64,000 nt of DNA from Cinclus cinclus (Eukaryota > Chordata > Aves > Passeriformes > Cinclidae), in the NCBI RefSeq assembly GCF_963662255.1, contig NC_085046.1, forward strand, positions 132,229,332 through 132,293,331, in the 5' to 3' direction. The position numbers were made by a program, and so were the translations under genes. Shown here piece by piece: positions 38,701 through 52,370 of the stretch; within the stretch, counting starts at the first letter, position 1, and each line of letters begins with the position of its first letter. The notes under the pieces are model-generated. The model was not told the origin of the DNA and made no database searches. It saw nothing but the letters and a program-made list of their open reading frames with translations.

Positions 38701-40790
38701 CTTGCTCATTGTGTAGCCCATTTGAAGCTACTGTGTACAGATTTATAAACTCTGTATCATTAAAAAATATAATCCAATCATTAATAACATTTGTGTTATG
38801 TTGATACTGATGGAATGGGAAATACTGTGATCATACCACCTAATATTATCTACTATAAATATATCGTCTGACTTGTTCCAAACCACAGGATAGCAATACT
38901 GGCTGGGTGTTTCTGCCTGCCAACTGAAAAAATTTCTATTTCATAACAAGACATATAATTCTTAGAATTCCTGTGCTCTTAATATATTTGCAGAAATACT
39001 TCATGCCTTTCTAATCCCATTTGACAAGGGATTTTTCTTATATATTTTGGCTCCATTACTGGGTTTTTGATAACTTCTAGTTTTATGTTGATTATGCTTA
39101 TCTTTCCTTCTTTTCTGTGTGTTTTATTTGTGTAATTGCTTTCACTTACCATTGAAGTAAAGGACAGGTGCTGAAATGTTCTTTACACGAATAGATCAGA
39201 TTTCACTTTCTGGTTCACATTTTTTCCATCATTAGATTTGGTTCTTGATTTTGAATTGTTTTCATCTTTGGAATACAGATTACTTTAAACCCCATTGTTT
39301 TACAGACTAGGACTTGATTGTTAATGGTCCAACATACAGCAGGTAATTATGATCATTCGTACCTAGGAAATTACTCAGATTTAGTGCCTGTTCTTTATCA
39401 TGCTCTCAGGCAGATATCTGTCTTCTGTTGATGAAATATTTTTTTCTCACTATTGACAGTTTTCTAAAAAATTACAGGGACATTTTGGCATTGGTAGCCT
39501 GAGATATCCGGTATGTGGCAGATTTGCTTCTTGTAATGTTTCCCCATTATGGAAAGTGTTTTCTTTTGTTGCTCTATAGGTTATAGTCTGTAGTCTTAAT
39601 GAATTTGCCATTTACTCAGCTAATGTGACTGCATGTTTTGTAGATAGACTGAAGCTCAACAACCATGCATACAACTGATTGACGTCTTGTCACATGACAC
39701 AAAGTATTTGCATGATGATGTTCATGCATGGCTGGGGAATTATAGCAAGCTTGTACTCTGTCTTTTGTTTTCATATGTTAAAACATTTGACATAATTTCA
39801 CTGAAAGTTATTCAGAGAATGTAAAACAGGTAAAAGAATGAAAGGAAAGTAATTTAGAAAAGTGAACTATCTGACCCCCATTCAATGACATGAGTTGTAT
39901 GAAGAAATGAGCCTTTTTTGAGATGGTGCATTTATTCTTTAAATCCACCTAGACAAATGTTCAGTTCCAAAATGTGCTCAATAATATCTTTAAAATTAGT
40001 CGTTAGTTCTTAGTGTTCTGCAATCACCTGTAACCTATGATGGGGTTGTGTGGCAGTGTTATTAATTCTAATATATATCATTACCAGTGGCAGAGCCCCA
40101 TCAGGCAATAATCATATCTTGTAACGTGACTTTAGAAGGCAGTATGGCATCCAGTAGTGTATCTATTTCTCACTGATTTTTAAAATTGTTTTCATTATAT
40201 TTTATCAGCAGAGACTATCAGGGACCATATCCATCTCTTGAATATTAACTGCTCCCTCTCTTTGGACATGCTTGTTTGGCTTGCTCTTTGGGCTGGATAG
40301 CCCTTAAAACAAGTATGTGAACAAAATACAGTTTCATTTTTGGCAGCTTACTTCACTGACATCTTGAACAAGTTTAGAAGCTTTCAATATACCTTACCTA
40401 TACTTTTCTACTAGTGAGAAAACCAGTCCTTTATCTGAAATGAAATTCAGTGGATTAAAATGCAAAGGCAAGTAGCATTCTTTTTTCTCCAAAACACTGT
40501 TCCTTTGCACAATTATTACTTAAAGCTGCCTTCTTATAGCCATAATGGTATCTGGCAGATATTTTGCAAGACTGAAGTTCACAGTGTTTCTCTACTTGCC
40601 ACAGGACTTATAAACAAAATATCCCTTAGGTCACTTTCCTACTTCCCTAGTATTTGCACACTTTCAAGTCAAACAGCCTATTTTTCTTTCTGTCCTTTTC
40701 CTTTAGGCTCCTGTCTACTCAGGAAAAAAGACAACAAAGCAAGAGCCCACCAACCTTTCCTTGCCCCTAATGCAAAAAATAGTCCTTTTT

Positions 40791-40820
40791 GAAAGAGAGG
40801 GGGAGAGAGAGAGAGAAAGA
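40791..40820. repeat. (GA)n purine repeat
   Basis: The tract is GAAAGAGAGGGGGAGAGAGA followed by further GA units, all purine on the plus strand. Confidence 0.85.
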
Positions 40821-43800
40821 CCTTTAAAAACTAAAGTGGAGTGTGTGTACCCTGTGGGGAAAAGTGCAAAGGTGACTCCATTTAAAGTTTTCCAAATGAA
40901 TGAGATCATGTAATGAAACTTACTAGAACATACATTCTTGCTGTATAAGGAGCTCAGCCAAGCAGGGCAATGGTCACGTTTATTCAAGACCCATTCAATA
41001 TTGCAGCCTATGAAACAATTCTTTGTAGCTGAATTCACCCATTTACTAAATACACTTCTTCTGAGTCAGTGGTGCAGTCTTTGTTTGGATGAGAACCCTT
41101 TGGCTCTTCTCAGCTGGGTTGTACTGTTAATTGGTGTCTTACCTTCAGACATATATAAAGGTTCTCAAAGAAGATCATGTATCTTCAAATACAACATAGG
41201 GTGAAAAGTACTGTAGTTGAGTCCAGTTGCTTGCATTGCTGTTTAGGGTGCAAACTGATACTTTTGAAAGGTTCAAAAATGCTGCATGCTACACAGCACT
41301 GTGGGTTGCTTTTTTCCCCTATTTGTTTGTCTTTTCTTTTTAAACTTAAAAAAAAATGCGACATGTTGTGTGAAATTTCAAGGAAAGGGAAGGAATGACC
41401 AAGAACTTACCAGTATCATATTTTTGAAAGCAGTCACAAATAAGAGCAACAAATTACCTTAAAATAGTCAATACTTTAGAGAAAGAATAAATAAGTCTCT
41501 GGCAATCTGACATACCTAAAATTAATTCTTAACCCCAATTACATCCATTAGGTTATCCATAAATGGGCAAAGAAGATGCAACAATAAGACAGCTGAGATT
41601 TTTTTTTTTCATACCATCTGGAGCATGCTTGTCCTCCTCTCAAAAATCTGTTGCTAGATAGAGCCAAATTCTCACAGATCAGTGAAAACTAAAAGTCTAG
41701 CAAGACTAAAATCAAATTATGCTTCTTGGAAACAAGAATGAGATCACTGAAAGCCACAAAGTGCGGGACTAGTTAATTAAGATGGTGGAACAAGCAGGAT
41801 CCAAGCCTTATTTTTCAACATTTCCTTACGAATGTTAAACAGACTTCTATGTGCCTAAAACTCAGGCTCATATTTGTATATCTTGATCAGATGATACCTT
41901 ATTTAAAAGTACCGTTTCTGTTGTAAACAATGCATATTTCATGCCTCTATTACTCTATTTGGAGCACAATCACAGAAAATAATTCTTAGATGATTAGGTT
42001 ACATTTCGGGTTTTAGTCTTTGTTTATTCCTTACCGATTTGTATGTATTTCAACTTGTTACAGCATTATCCTGTTCCTAAAGTCTTTCTCTTGATATTTG
42101 TCCCTAATTAGATACATAATGTAATATTCCCTCTTGCATTTCATTTTGCATAGGTAGATGAGCCAAGCTATGTTTGTCATATGTTTTAGTGAAATTCTTC
42201 ATTTTCTTAGTCATTCCTCTAGGTCTTTGTGACTTTTATTTCTGAAGGTGACTTGAAGTATACAAGTTAATCTAAAGGAAGTTTTTGCAGTGCATCATAC
42301 AATGTTACCAATGCCTCTTTCTGTTGCCAGAAGTAACTTTCTGATTAGTCCAAGAACCATGATTGCCTTTCCTATCTGAAAACTCTTAATTTTGGCTGAT
42401 GAACATGAATCATTCTGGACTGCACATTTCTGTGTTTAGTTGCTGCCAGACACTATATAACTTTATAAAACAGCATTTGTGCTACCGAGTTTTATGACTA
42501 AGACAAGCAAAACTAAACTTTAAAGGTTCAGTTCAGGTTGGTTGTAAAATCAGAGGGTTGGGTTTTTTTCTTCTGTCCTCAGGAATGGATGTCATAAATC
42601 TTCATTTTGTCAGTGTCCTTGTAACTGAAAGAACAATTTAAATTTATTTAAATAATAATGTGTTTGCTTTTTAAATGGGAGAGCTGAGATTCCCTGGGTT
42701 TTTTATTAGTTTTTTTCTTTTCCTGCTAAATACATAGATCATCTAAGTAATATTCAACTTTCAAGAATTTTTTACAAAGCAATGAGTCCATCATTTAATA
42801 GAGGGTAAAACATGGTCAACTACACAGAATTCACCATCTGATACTTTAGTGACAAAAATTAATTAGATATGGTGGAAAGAAAACATTTTGAGGAATTAGA
42901 AAAACTATTCTGGCTGTATAGTTCTGTTATAACTGTGCACCTATTCTAATGCTATTGTACTATGATGTATAATGATAATGTAAAAGTCTGGTTCCTTGTG
43001 CCTGTTAAAGCACCACCTTTAAAAGAAAATATTCTTTTTCCATCCTTTGACCTTTTCATGATGTAAGTGAGGCCATATGGGCCAGAGATTTCTGTACTTC
43101 AGTGTCTTGTCTCTGATGGTGATGAGCAACAGATGATTAGGGAGGAATATGAACAGCAGTGAAAGTGTAGAACTGCTTAGCTGCCGAAAAATTCAGGGAC
43201 TTTTTGAGGCATTGTTATGGTGGTGTCTGGTAGATCTGTTCTCACATTTTAAAACAAATTTCTTATTCCATTTAGTGTTTTAGCATCCACAGACTACTAC
43301 AACAACATGTGAGTTATGTCCTTTGTGAAATAAAATTGTTTCCTTTTTGCTGGTTTTGAAATCTGTAATTTGACAGTTTCATCTGGTATTTTCAGTTTTG
43401 TGAGATGTTGTGTTTTCTGTTTATCTCTTCCTTTTTATGCATGATTTTACTGAAATCTTCTTCCATCAGCCTACAGTTTCTTTTCAACATTTCAGAGCAT
43501 TATTTCTATGCTTGTCACCACTGTTGACCATTAAGATGATATTCTAGAAAAATGACCACAATGTCTCAGGCTTTTGAGTAGATAACAGCTTATTTATGGT
43601 TTTCTGTAAGTTAAATCTGCTTACGTTTATTTTTGCCCTTTTGTGCTTTTTAACATTTAGCATTATAAACCAAACAACCAACAAACATTATTGTAGGATC
43701 ATTGTATAGCAATGTGTAATCTGATCACATGCTACATTTTTATTAAAGTATGTTGGGATTAATAGTATGTGAATTAAGTTTCCTGATGATGCTAAATGAG

Positions 43801-46298
43801 AGATGTTGCTAACACCTGAGTTGAAATAAAGGGGTGAAATGGGATGTCTCCTAGAAAAATACCATCTATAATGAGATGAATATGATGAAGTACAGCTTTA
43901 AAAATGCAAGTGACTGTCTTGTGCAGGAACATAAGGAAGTGTTTTGCTTAAGTTTGAATATATGAGTCATCAATTAGCCTGCTCAGGATACAGTTTAGAT
44001 GACACATTGCCTTTGACAGCTGAAGAATTTTTGTTCTGCTCTCATCTATCCCATATTCTATCTCACACATTTCCAGCACTAAAGACAAAAATTACCATCC
44101 CTTTGGACAGATGTGCTGCAAGTGCTCTCATTCATAGCTCCTTCAGGTTAGGTGGTGCATCCTTGAGCACCATGCTGGACTACTTCCTATGGAATTTTAG
44201 ATAATAAGTAAATAAGCAAAGAGTAGTTGAATCAAACTGCAACCACGGATATGGAGGACCCTGTACTTTCTGTGCTCTCACTAGGGGTGCTGCTGCACCA
44301 TAGCTTTCTGTTCCATTATTTTTTATTTATACTGGATCATGATAAAGAGAATATCTGTAAATGAAAGTCAGAGAAAAATGTGTTATTCTCCTTATACATT
44401 ACTGGACTTCTGTTTATTTCTGTGCAATTACACTATATCCAGAATTTATTTTACATTGCTCTTCCTCAACCACCTTAACTCCATAGTAGTGCTTAGGGAA
44501 AATTTGTTAGTTATGCAGTTGAACATTATACAGAGACTTTTATTTTTCCTTTAAAACACGTTTGCATTAGAGATACTTTACTAGTTGTTCAGACTTCTAT
44601 TTTTAACTTGAATGCCCTTAAACACCTATACCGACTGTCTTTGAAGGCTGTGTAATTAGCTCCCATAGGCAACTTGAACTTTTGTTTGAAGCTTCATTTA
44701 GGAGAAAAATCCCATGTGAACCATTGTATTTTTTGTTTTAATTTCATTTTCCAGGCTGAGTTAAGAACTGCTATGCATATAATGCTTACACAGCTTAAAT
44801 AGGCATCTCTTACCTTCTCTTGTTACTTGTCTTTTTTCTTTGACTAATGACAGGCTCCTCATAGTTATGCCTTGTAAGTAAACGTGTCAAAATGGTCCTT
44901 GCTTGCTGAAGTATTATTTTTGGGGAGTACATTTTTAAATGAGGTCAAACTGTAAAATAATTAGTTGGTCATGTTTTCTGCTTGGTAAGGTATTCTTGTA
45001 GCCTCTGGCTTGAATGGGCTATTCCTACATAGGAAAAGATAGCTTTAGAAGAAAATCATAATTTTATCTTTTTTTCTTTTACTTTTTGGTTGCAGAATAT
45101 TTTTTTTTTAACTTGGCAAGTCCCAGTACAAAGGACAAAAGGTATTAAGCATATTTTATTATTTTATGAAGACATTTTACTTTCTTCACATTATTTTAGA
45201 ATACTGAATGGTTGAGTAGGCTTTCTGTGTGGGGCACAAGTACACTAAAATTAATCCAACAGAATATAGAATGTAGCAAAGCATAATATTGCATGCAGTA
45301 TAATATTCCATTACCAAAATGGTGGGGGTTATTCCATAATGGCGGTATAAAAAAAAGGAATTGTAATCAAGTTTTTAGGGTTTATTCCTTCTGTAAATTG
45401 CTTTAAAGTGAATTAATACAGTAACTTGAACGAGCAAAATGTAAATACTAGGGTTTTAGCTGAAGCTGATGTTATTTTGAGATGAATAGCTGACTAAGGT
45501 TGCAGTGAACTGTGAAAGCACAATAGAGAAAGCCAAGAATGATCAGAATGCAAAATATTTCAGATTTCATTCTGCTGCAACTACAAGTTTTTCTTTATTT
45601 GGAGTGCCTGGATTACTTGTCCAGCTAATCTGGATAGACTGTACATTACTGAAGCATCTTTTTGTCTCTGAACATAATTGAATTGTATTACCACAATGTT
45701 CATGTGACATATTTGAAATTTACCATTGAATCATGTACCTGTTTCCCAGTAAATGACTTAAGTTCCACTGTACATGCTGTAAGGGCTACTAGAAATTCAC
45801 CCTTCATTTTTCTTTAAGAAATAATTTGCTCTTAAAATATCCTTATTCCTTTTTTAGTGTTTTTATAAAAGCCTTTCATTTCCAGCAGTTTTATTTAATT
45901 TTGACACCAGGTCCACTTTTTTAGTTTCTTTGTTTTACGATGGACTCTAAATATATATTGTTCTATCTTCCACTAGCTAGCTTTTTATGACAAAGGTTAA
46001 AAATTACAGTTCTCTATTTTGATCCTAACATTAAAAATGAACTACTATGGAGATTTAATTTTCATTTTGGCTTTAGATTCCCATAAAAATGTGAATTACC
46101 TTTGAGATAATATCTTCTTTTTTTTCTGTGAAGGTCTATGAGCAAATAATATTTGGGTATATTTTGATTGAGGATGAGGGAAGGAATGTTTATCTAAGCT
46201 CTTTCATAGCTTTCTGAATATTTGCACTTCTAATCCTTATACCTGCTGGGTGTAAAATTAACTGCTTACATAACTTCCCATTTTATCTTTCAAAATCT

Positions 46299-46314
46299 AA
46301 AAAAAAAAAAAAAA
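46299..46314. repeat. Poly-A run (A16)
   Basis: Sixteen consecutive A residues with no retroposed sequence recognisable on the 5' side. Confidence 0.85.
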
Positions 46315-47569
46315 TTTGGATTCAAAGGTCTTTGTAAGAATGCAAGCCTCAAGGTAGTCCTTTTGGAACTGTAGTAGTACCATAATTTCCCAGTGTGAGA
46401 GTGTGTTGAAACTGGGGAAGAAAGTGCTGAAATTTGATTGAAGGGTAAAAAGTAAGTAGAAGTTTAAAAATTTAAAAACCATGATCAAAGTGATTTGAGA
46501 TGACGTACATTAGATGATGCAAAATTGATTTTTCCATTGTATCATACACAAAAAGTTTGCAAATTATTTTAATTTTTTTCCTTAGTAAATTTTCAAGGCA
46601 TTTTCTCATAGTAAGTAACTTGAATAAAGAGAAAAAAAGGTGATTGAGGATGCTTATTAAGGAGGCGATACAGAAAATTAGATTTTTGGTACAGCTGTGT
46701 TATTTGCTGTAATCTTAGCAAATAACAGTTATAGGTGGCAATACAAAAATGGTTCCTTAATAACTATGTGTGACTTTCAAGTGTACACTTAAACATTGCT
46801 TGTTTAGAGGACATGCTTTTCTTGTCTCACCAGCTGAGAATCTCTTAGTCAGGAAATGTAGGAATTCAGAACCCATAGTAAACCAACACAGACTATTGAA
46901 ATGGAATTAACTCACAACAGAACCTCTTCTTCTCCCCTGCACTGTTTAATTATGTGTATTTTACATAGCCCTGCATTTTGACCTTGCCAGCATGAGCCAG
47001 TTCTGTCAGCTCACATTAATGCTTAAACTCAGTAAAATATCTTAATGAAGGCATCCAAGTTCAGACCCTGTAAGGAATGGGCTTTACATGACTGACTGCA
47101 AAAGTTCCCTACTCAAGTCAGTTGGTACTCAACAGTGCCTAAATGTCTCTCAGAAAAGTAATAAATATACATATCACTGTCACTTAAGAAAATTGTTATA
47201 CCCACCAGCATTTAAAAAGAGCTTTCGTGAATTGTCTGGAACTGTTCCTGTTGGATTGGCTGTTGTATTTGGGATAATATAGTACTTCACCAAGCCATGT
47301 AAAAACACATATTGGCAGGAAAATTGCACATTATCTGAAACCATTGATTATGAAAGTTTATTTCTTTGTTTTTCTTTGGCAAGTCAGTCAAACAATAGAC
47401 TGCAGAAGTGTCTTCTCTACTTAACAAAAATGTAGAATTTCCTGTAAAATTTGTTGCGATAGGCTTCACTTAATTTCATCTAAACTGGTATCAATAAATT
47501 GTCACAGTAATTGTGGCTTGATTCATGAGGCATTGATACACCTTAGGAATATGTAGTTTTCTAGTACTC

Positions 47570-48105
47570 CAGGCAATGTGGGCTCCTGGCCCAGAAAGGC
47601 AGTCCTGTTCTGACCTGCTTCACGAGAAGTGTGGTGGAGGGAGGTGCTCCTGCTCTTCTGCTCTGCTCTCACCAGAGCCCACCTGGAGTACTGTGTGCAG
47701 CTCTGGGGATCTCAGCAAAAGAACCACGTAAACCTGTCCAGAGGAGAGCCACAATGACAGTCAGTGCTCTGCACAGTTTGCATTGCAAAAAAGTAAGAAT
47801 AAAAATAAAGAGAAGCCTTTGGGGAGAATTTATAGTAGTTTCCAGGGACTACAAGAGAGATGGAGAGGGACTCTTTATCAGGAAGTGTGATAATAATGAG
47901 AGCATTGGTTTTAAACAGAAAGAGGGTAGATTAAGATGAAACAAAAGGAAAATAAAAATTATGGGGGGAGTGCTGAGGCACTGGCACAGGCTCTCCAGAG
48001 AAGTTGTGGATGCCCCATCCCTGAATGTGTTCAAGGCTGGGCTGAATTGGACTCAGCAGCCTAATCTAGTGGAAGATGTCTTTGACTCTTTGATTCAGTT
48101 TCTAT
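47570..48105 (+). mobile_element. CR1 LINE 3' portion, plus strand
   Basis: Sense CR1, starting near AGGCAATGTGGGCTCCTGGC. It contains the GGGAGGTGCTCCTGCTC block, CACCTGGAGTACTGTGTGCA, GTCCAGAGGAGAGCCACAA, and later AAGATGTC-type 3' UTR sequence, with AGAAGTTGTGGATGCCCCAT at about 48000. Between 47785 and 47815 the usual segment is replaced by diverged A-rich sequence. The 3' terminus is abnormal: after GGAAGATGTC (about 48080) roughly 60-70 bases of the usual tail seem to be missing before a degraded terminal block. No functional ORF remains. Confidence 0.9.
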
Positions 48106-49124
48106 GGTATTTAAAGCTCTGTAACCTATATGGAGTACTAATTTTGACTAAATAAAATGGAATTGTTCTTATATTTGTAGGCAGAGCCTGGAAATACTCA
48201 TAATTCAGGGTTAAAAACTGAAAAATTGGTTGAATAATGTGAAATAATTTTATTAAATATCCACTCAAAAATCAGAGCCCTTCAGGAACATTTTTGATTG
48301 AGTAATCAATACTCCATTTCTTTTCAGCTTACAAAACATCTTCAGGCTTAGGGCCTTTTCCCAGTAAAATTTTACGAAATTTTGATTAAAATATACAAAG
48401 GGATACTTGCCTATTCAGAAATCATGAATTCTTGTTAATATGAACTAAAAAGATACATTTTAAATTTAAAAACTTTTGCTCAAGGTACATCAATCCTATA
48501 ACAACTGTTTTATTATATCTACTTATTAAAATGAATGCAAAGCTCTCTGGGTTATTTTGCAAAAGTTCTTTGATGCTGTTTTGGAAAATAAGCCAAAATC
48601 AGCTGAGGCATTATCAGTGAAAAAGGCCTCTAGATCCTGCTTTAAACCTGGTGAGGTCTTAGCCAACTGAGGTCTCTTTTTGTCTCAAAGTTCACATTGG
48701 ACATTTGGAGGGCAATGTCGTCATCCTGGCTGTCAGTTATTCAGAGACAGAAAAGAACATTCATGCCAGATGGTCTCATCCTTTTTATCAGCTATGTAAT
48801 GGTGATAGACAGCATGTGAGTTCAGCAAGAAGAGAAACAAGACAGAGGCAAGAAGTATAGATGTCAAATATATACTTTAAATCTTTTTCCTGGTAGAACA
48901 ATGGAATAGATGCCAATGCAGGGCAGGCATCCTTTTCATTTCAAAAAGCAATATACATGTTAATTCTGGGCTTTACAACATACAAAGGGGTGACAATAGG
49001 ATAATAGTGATGCAAAAGTACTCTGTATTTTTCTCCACTTTAATTCTTGTTCTATAAGATATTTTTATGGTTTTCTAAGACTCTAATTCAGCTTGAAAGA
49101 TTTCAGAGAAATATCAAAGAATTA
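48106..49124. other. Non-coding spacer between two CR1 copies
   Basis: AT-rich DNA without recognisable genes separates two same-orientation CR1 fragments. Confidence 0.6.
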
Positions 49125-49478
49125 TAAAGAGAATGCTCCAGGGAGACCTGATTGTGGCCTTCAATGCATAAATGGACTTAAAAGAAATATGGAGAAAAGA
49201 CTTTTTTTCAGGGCCTGCAGTGACAAGACAAGATAAAATGGTTTTAAATCTAAATCGGATAGATTGGACTAAAGGAAAAAAATTATGAAGTTGGTTAGGT
49301 ACTGCAACAGGTTGCCCAGAGAAGTTGTGGATGCCCCATCTCTAGAAGTGTTCAAGGCCAGGCTGGGTGGGGCTCTGAGCAGCCTGGTCCAGTGGAAGGC
49401 GTCCCTGCTCATGGCAGGGGTGCTGGACTGGAAAGTCTTTAGGATCTTCTTACCCAAACATTTCTGTGTTTCTATGAA
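49125..49478 (+). mobile_element. CR1 LINE 3' end, plus strand
   Basis: About 354 bases of sense CR1 3' UTR: CCAGGGAGACCTGATTGTGG, then GGTTGCCCAGAGAAGTTGTGG, GAAGTGTTCAAGGCCAGGC, TCCCTGCTCATGGCAGGGG, and the terminal block ending TTTCTGTGTTTCTATG near 49477. It has a better-kept 3' end than the copy at 47570-48105. Because both copies cover the same 3' UTR segment, they are two independent insertions rather than one split element. Confidence 0.95.
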
Positions 49479-49937
49479 ATGCTCCCCGTTCTAGTAGTAA
49501 ATAACCTGCTTGTGCAGTTTTTGTTTCTCAGTGAAAACACCATCAAAGGGAGACCAAGACGCACAGGGGTTCTATTAAACAAATACTGTTTAATAGTCTT
49601 TAATTTCATGTCATGACAAGTTATATAATCATTGGCAGAGTGTTAAAAGTAGACTCTTACACCACATTCAGATCAGATATGACTACATGTAGTATTACTT
49701 GTTTAGTTTTAGATCAATATGCCATTCATCTCAATTCATGATGCAGAAGCTGCATCACACATACTCCACCTAATGAAAGTCAAGGACAGGAATTTTTTTT
49801 CCCCCTTGTACTCTGATCCTAATAAAACTTGCTTTTCTTATAAACTTACTTCATACGTTTAGAGCATGGCTTTTGCATTTCTATAATTTCTGGGTTCTTT
49901 ACATGATTGGTTTGCCTTTGTTTGTTTAGGATTTTTT

Positions 49938-49952
49938 TTGTTGTTGTTGTTG
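49938..49952. repeat. (TTG)5 microsatellite
   Basis: Five perfect TTG units follow a short T run. Confidence 0.85.
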
Positions 49953-51776
49953 GGATTGTTTAGTGCTTTTGGCTTCTGTTTGGATTCATCGCTTTTGATA
50001 TTATAATTAGTCTACAGTATAGAAGTCTATCTTAGTTAGACTAAAAGGAGATAAATGAGCAGTTCTAGGGAAAAATTAATCTCTTTCCACTAACGTAATG
50101 AAATTTAGATTCTGTAAGTTCCATTTCTTTCTATTTAGTTTAAAGGACTGACTGATGACTTAAGGAGCTTACTCTGGAGTGCCTAAACTGTTGTTTTTTT
50201 CCAACAAGGTGAAATCACCTAGTCCCTTGGGTCTGTGGTTTGTTTTTTCCCTTTGTTTTATGAAATTTTTCATTATTTTTAATGTAAAATAGGCACTGGT
50301 TTATTGAAAACAACATTGCTGATGATTTTAGGCTGCTTATCTTCCGGATTTACAATTGAGTCTTTGTGATGATGATTTCTAGTTTGGACATCTTAACATG
50401 TAAAGTTCAGTATCAGGCAAAAGTTTCAATTCCATTTAGAAGTTTTGGAAACATCCTATGTAAATGAATGATTCTTCTATTTCTTTTCAAAAAACATCAT
50501 CCACAAGAGGTGTAGATACCAGTTCTTAGCCATGACAACTGTGGTAGCTCATTTAGACTTGACACAATGTGGTACCATGCAGCATGTTCATAAATGTTAA
50601 CTTTAGCTTGAAGGTCATCTCTCTTGGCTTTCTTTATAGTCAGTGGAAAGGATCTTGAGGGGATCATTCAGAGAACTAAAATAAACTTAGTTTCTTGTTC
50701 TGGATTGCCCATTAGAATCTTCTTCCTCCCTCTCCACTGATTGTAGTGGGAAGCTGGGAGAGCAGATTCTCAGGTCTGACTTAGAGTGTTTGAATATCCC
50801 CATGTAAATAGACAGAGGATTCTAATGCTCTGGAAGCACTTATGGGTCACTGTACACCCATTAAAGTACATGTTAGAAATTAGGGTTCTTGCTGGAAATT
50901 AGCGTTCTTGTCCCATGTTGTGTAGAGGGAGTTGACCACAGGCTATTTTCTTTGCATCTTTAAAAGCAGTATCATACTAGCATGTCTGGTGGAGTAAAGT
51001 CTGTTAATTCCAGGGTGAAATATAGTAGATTTCATTTTTATTTAGGATGCAGAATGATAGGGGTTTGCATGCATGTGTTATTTCGTTTTCTAGTTCTGAT
51101 TTTTTCTGTAGATGCTGAGTTTTGGTTAGGAGTTTTCAAATACATATACATACACTCGTGACAGATCAGATTTTATTGCTGTTGAACTCAGCAAAAAAGT
51201 ATTTGTTGAATTGAATGAATTTTATCTTGATACTATCTTTATGTAGTCTAGATAATGTTAGCCATAGTATTTATTAATTTTTAATAGGTAAAGATGATTT
51301 ACTAAAATACCTTATATAGGTACCTCAAAGTAAAAGAAAAAATGTAATCCCTGTGTGTTTCTGATGTCATTTGGTAGTAAAATGGAAATTAAATTATTTT
51401 AAACTGATAGGGATAACAGGGTTAATGCACCAAAGGCTCAATGAGCAAAATGATCCAGAAGATCACTCTTTCTTTGTTAGCAGTACTGAAATTTAATGTA
51501 CCTTTGACAGCAAGTTTTATGTTCAAATTTACTTTTGTAGTGAATTTGAGAAGAAAGATTTTGTGACTAACCCTTTTATCACATTTATGATCAAGGGGGT
51601 TTATGAAACCCTGAGTTGTAAGCATTCAATGTTTCCCTGTAGTTATTTTTAAACAAGCTTACAGAAGCATATTCAACATTTTCCCCCTTCTTAATTCTTT
51701 TGGTTTGGGAAGGCCAGCTCTGTCTAGAATAAAACACAGTGAATCATTGGCTGATTTGGTATTTTAGGGGCAGAGA

Positions 51777-51830
51777 TTTTTTTGTTTGTTTGTCTGTTTT
51801 TGTTTTGTTTGTTTGTTTTTACTATTTTAG
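51777..51830. repeat. (TTTG)n simple repeat
   Basis: TTTG units alternate with longer T runs for about 54 bases. Confidence 0.85.
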
Positions 51831-51947
51831 TGAATGGTTTTAAAGGAATGTGGACATGCTGGAAGTTGAGTCTTTACTTTCTGAACTGGATTGTAGGTGT
51901 TCTTGAAACACTCCTCTCTGGGATTAGTATGTGAGTTAGTATTCCTT

Positions 51948-51955
51948 TATAAAAG
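51948..51955 (+). promoter_or_regulatory. TATA box candidate
   Basis: TATAAAAG is a canonical TATA box. It is of interest only because a GC-rich segment and a strong splice donor follow within about 425 bases on the same strand. A TATA-like string alone is common in DNA this AT-rich. Confidence 0.25.
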
Positions 51956-51977
51956 CTTTTAGGTATGCTGCACTCAT

Positions 51978-52370
51978 TTTGGCAGAATTGTATGAGTCAT
52001 TCTGATATGGACTTGGAGCATCTAGATTCTGCATATCAGGTTACTGTTTGTGAGTCAGCAAAACCGAGTTGCTGATGACCTGTCATTTGCCAAAGAGAGC
52101 GGATGTCAATACCTGTGGTTCCCAGAGGCATCCTGTGCCTGTGCAGGTGTGCTGCTTCCTCCCTGCTCAGCACTGAGGTTCTCCCAGCTGGATTCTGCCG
52201 TGGCCCCAGCTGCAGGACCGCACATCGCCCTCTCAGTCCTCGTAGGGAGTAGGGTGTGATCAGTCAGGTACAGCCCCAACAAATATTGATGGCCTTAACA
52301 TTACATGTTGAGTGCCTGAGGTGTCTGTGCATCAAAGCAATACATCTTGTAGAACTCCAGTTATTGTAAG
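51978..52370 (+). other. Candidate non-coding first exon
   Basis: The start is set about 30 bases after the TATA box, and the end at AAG|GTAAGTAATT (donor at 52371), a near-perfect U1-complementary 5' splice site. The middle (about 52100-52260) is GC-rich with about six CpGs, unlike the flanks. On the plus strand a frame is open to a TGA at 52257-52259 (its apparent start is GTG). On the minus strand a frame containing ATAESSWENLSAEQGG is open up to a CAG|GTATTG donor-like site at about 52115. None of these peptides is recognised. It could be a lncRNA or 5' UTR exon, a GC-rich regulatory element or coincidence. Confidence 0.3.

Larger units (their letters stand above)
35395..47569. other. AT-rich non-coding stretch
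   Basis: This is the longest stretch without a recognised element. Contents are a (TAA)n run at 35717-35745, a GA-rich run at 40791-40820, an A16 run at 46299-46314, and a duplicated TTTTGAATTTA at 37479-37507. ATG-initiated frames of 60-110 codons (35981-36166 and 40460-40792 plus strand) match no family I know and are within chance expectation. A plus-strand acceptor-like site, a T-rich tract followed by TTGCAG at 45095, is followed 46 bases on by AAG|GTATTA. This is weak. Confidence 0.55.
49479..51947. other. AT-rich non-coding stretch
   Basis: No gene is recognised. Minor repeats are (TTG)5 at 49938-49952, a 19-base imperfect tandem duplication at 50876-50913 (each copy GAAATTAGSGTTCTTG), and a T/G-rich tract at 51777-51830. 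Confidence 0.6.

Noticed and set aside
40460..40792. 110-codon ATG frame, plus strand
   Set aside because: A rough estimate gives a few open segments of this length in 64 kb at this composition. It lies on a pyrimidine-rich strand with no recognised motif.
43944..44204. 86-codon plus-strand frame of fairly balanced composition
   Set aside because: The upstream start is TTG (first ATG at 43962). No splice sites or family match were seen, so there is not enough to call a gene.
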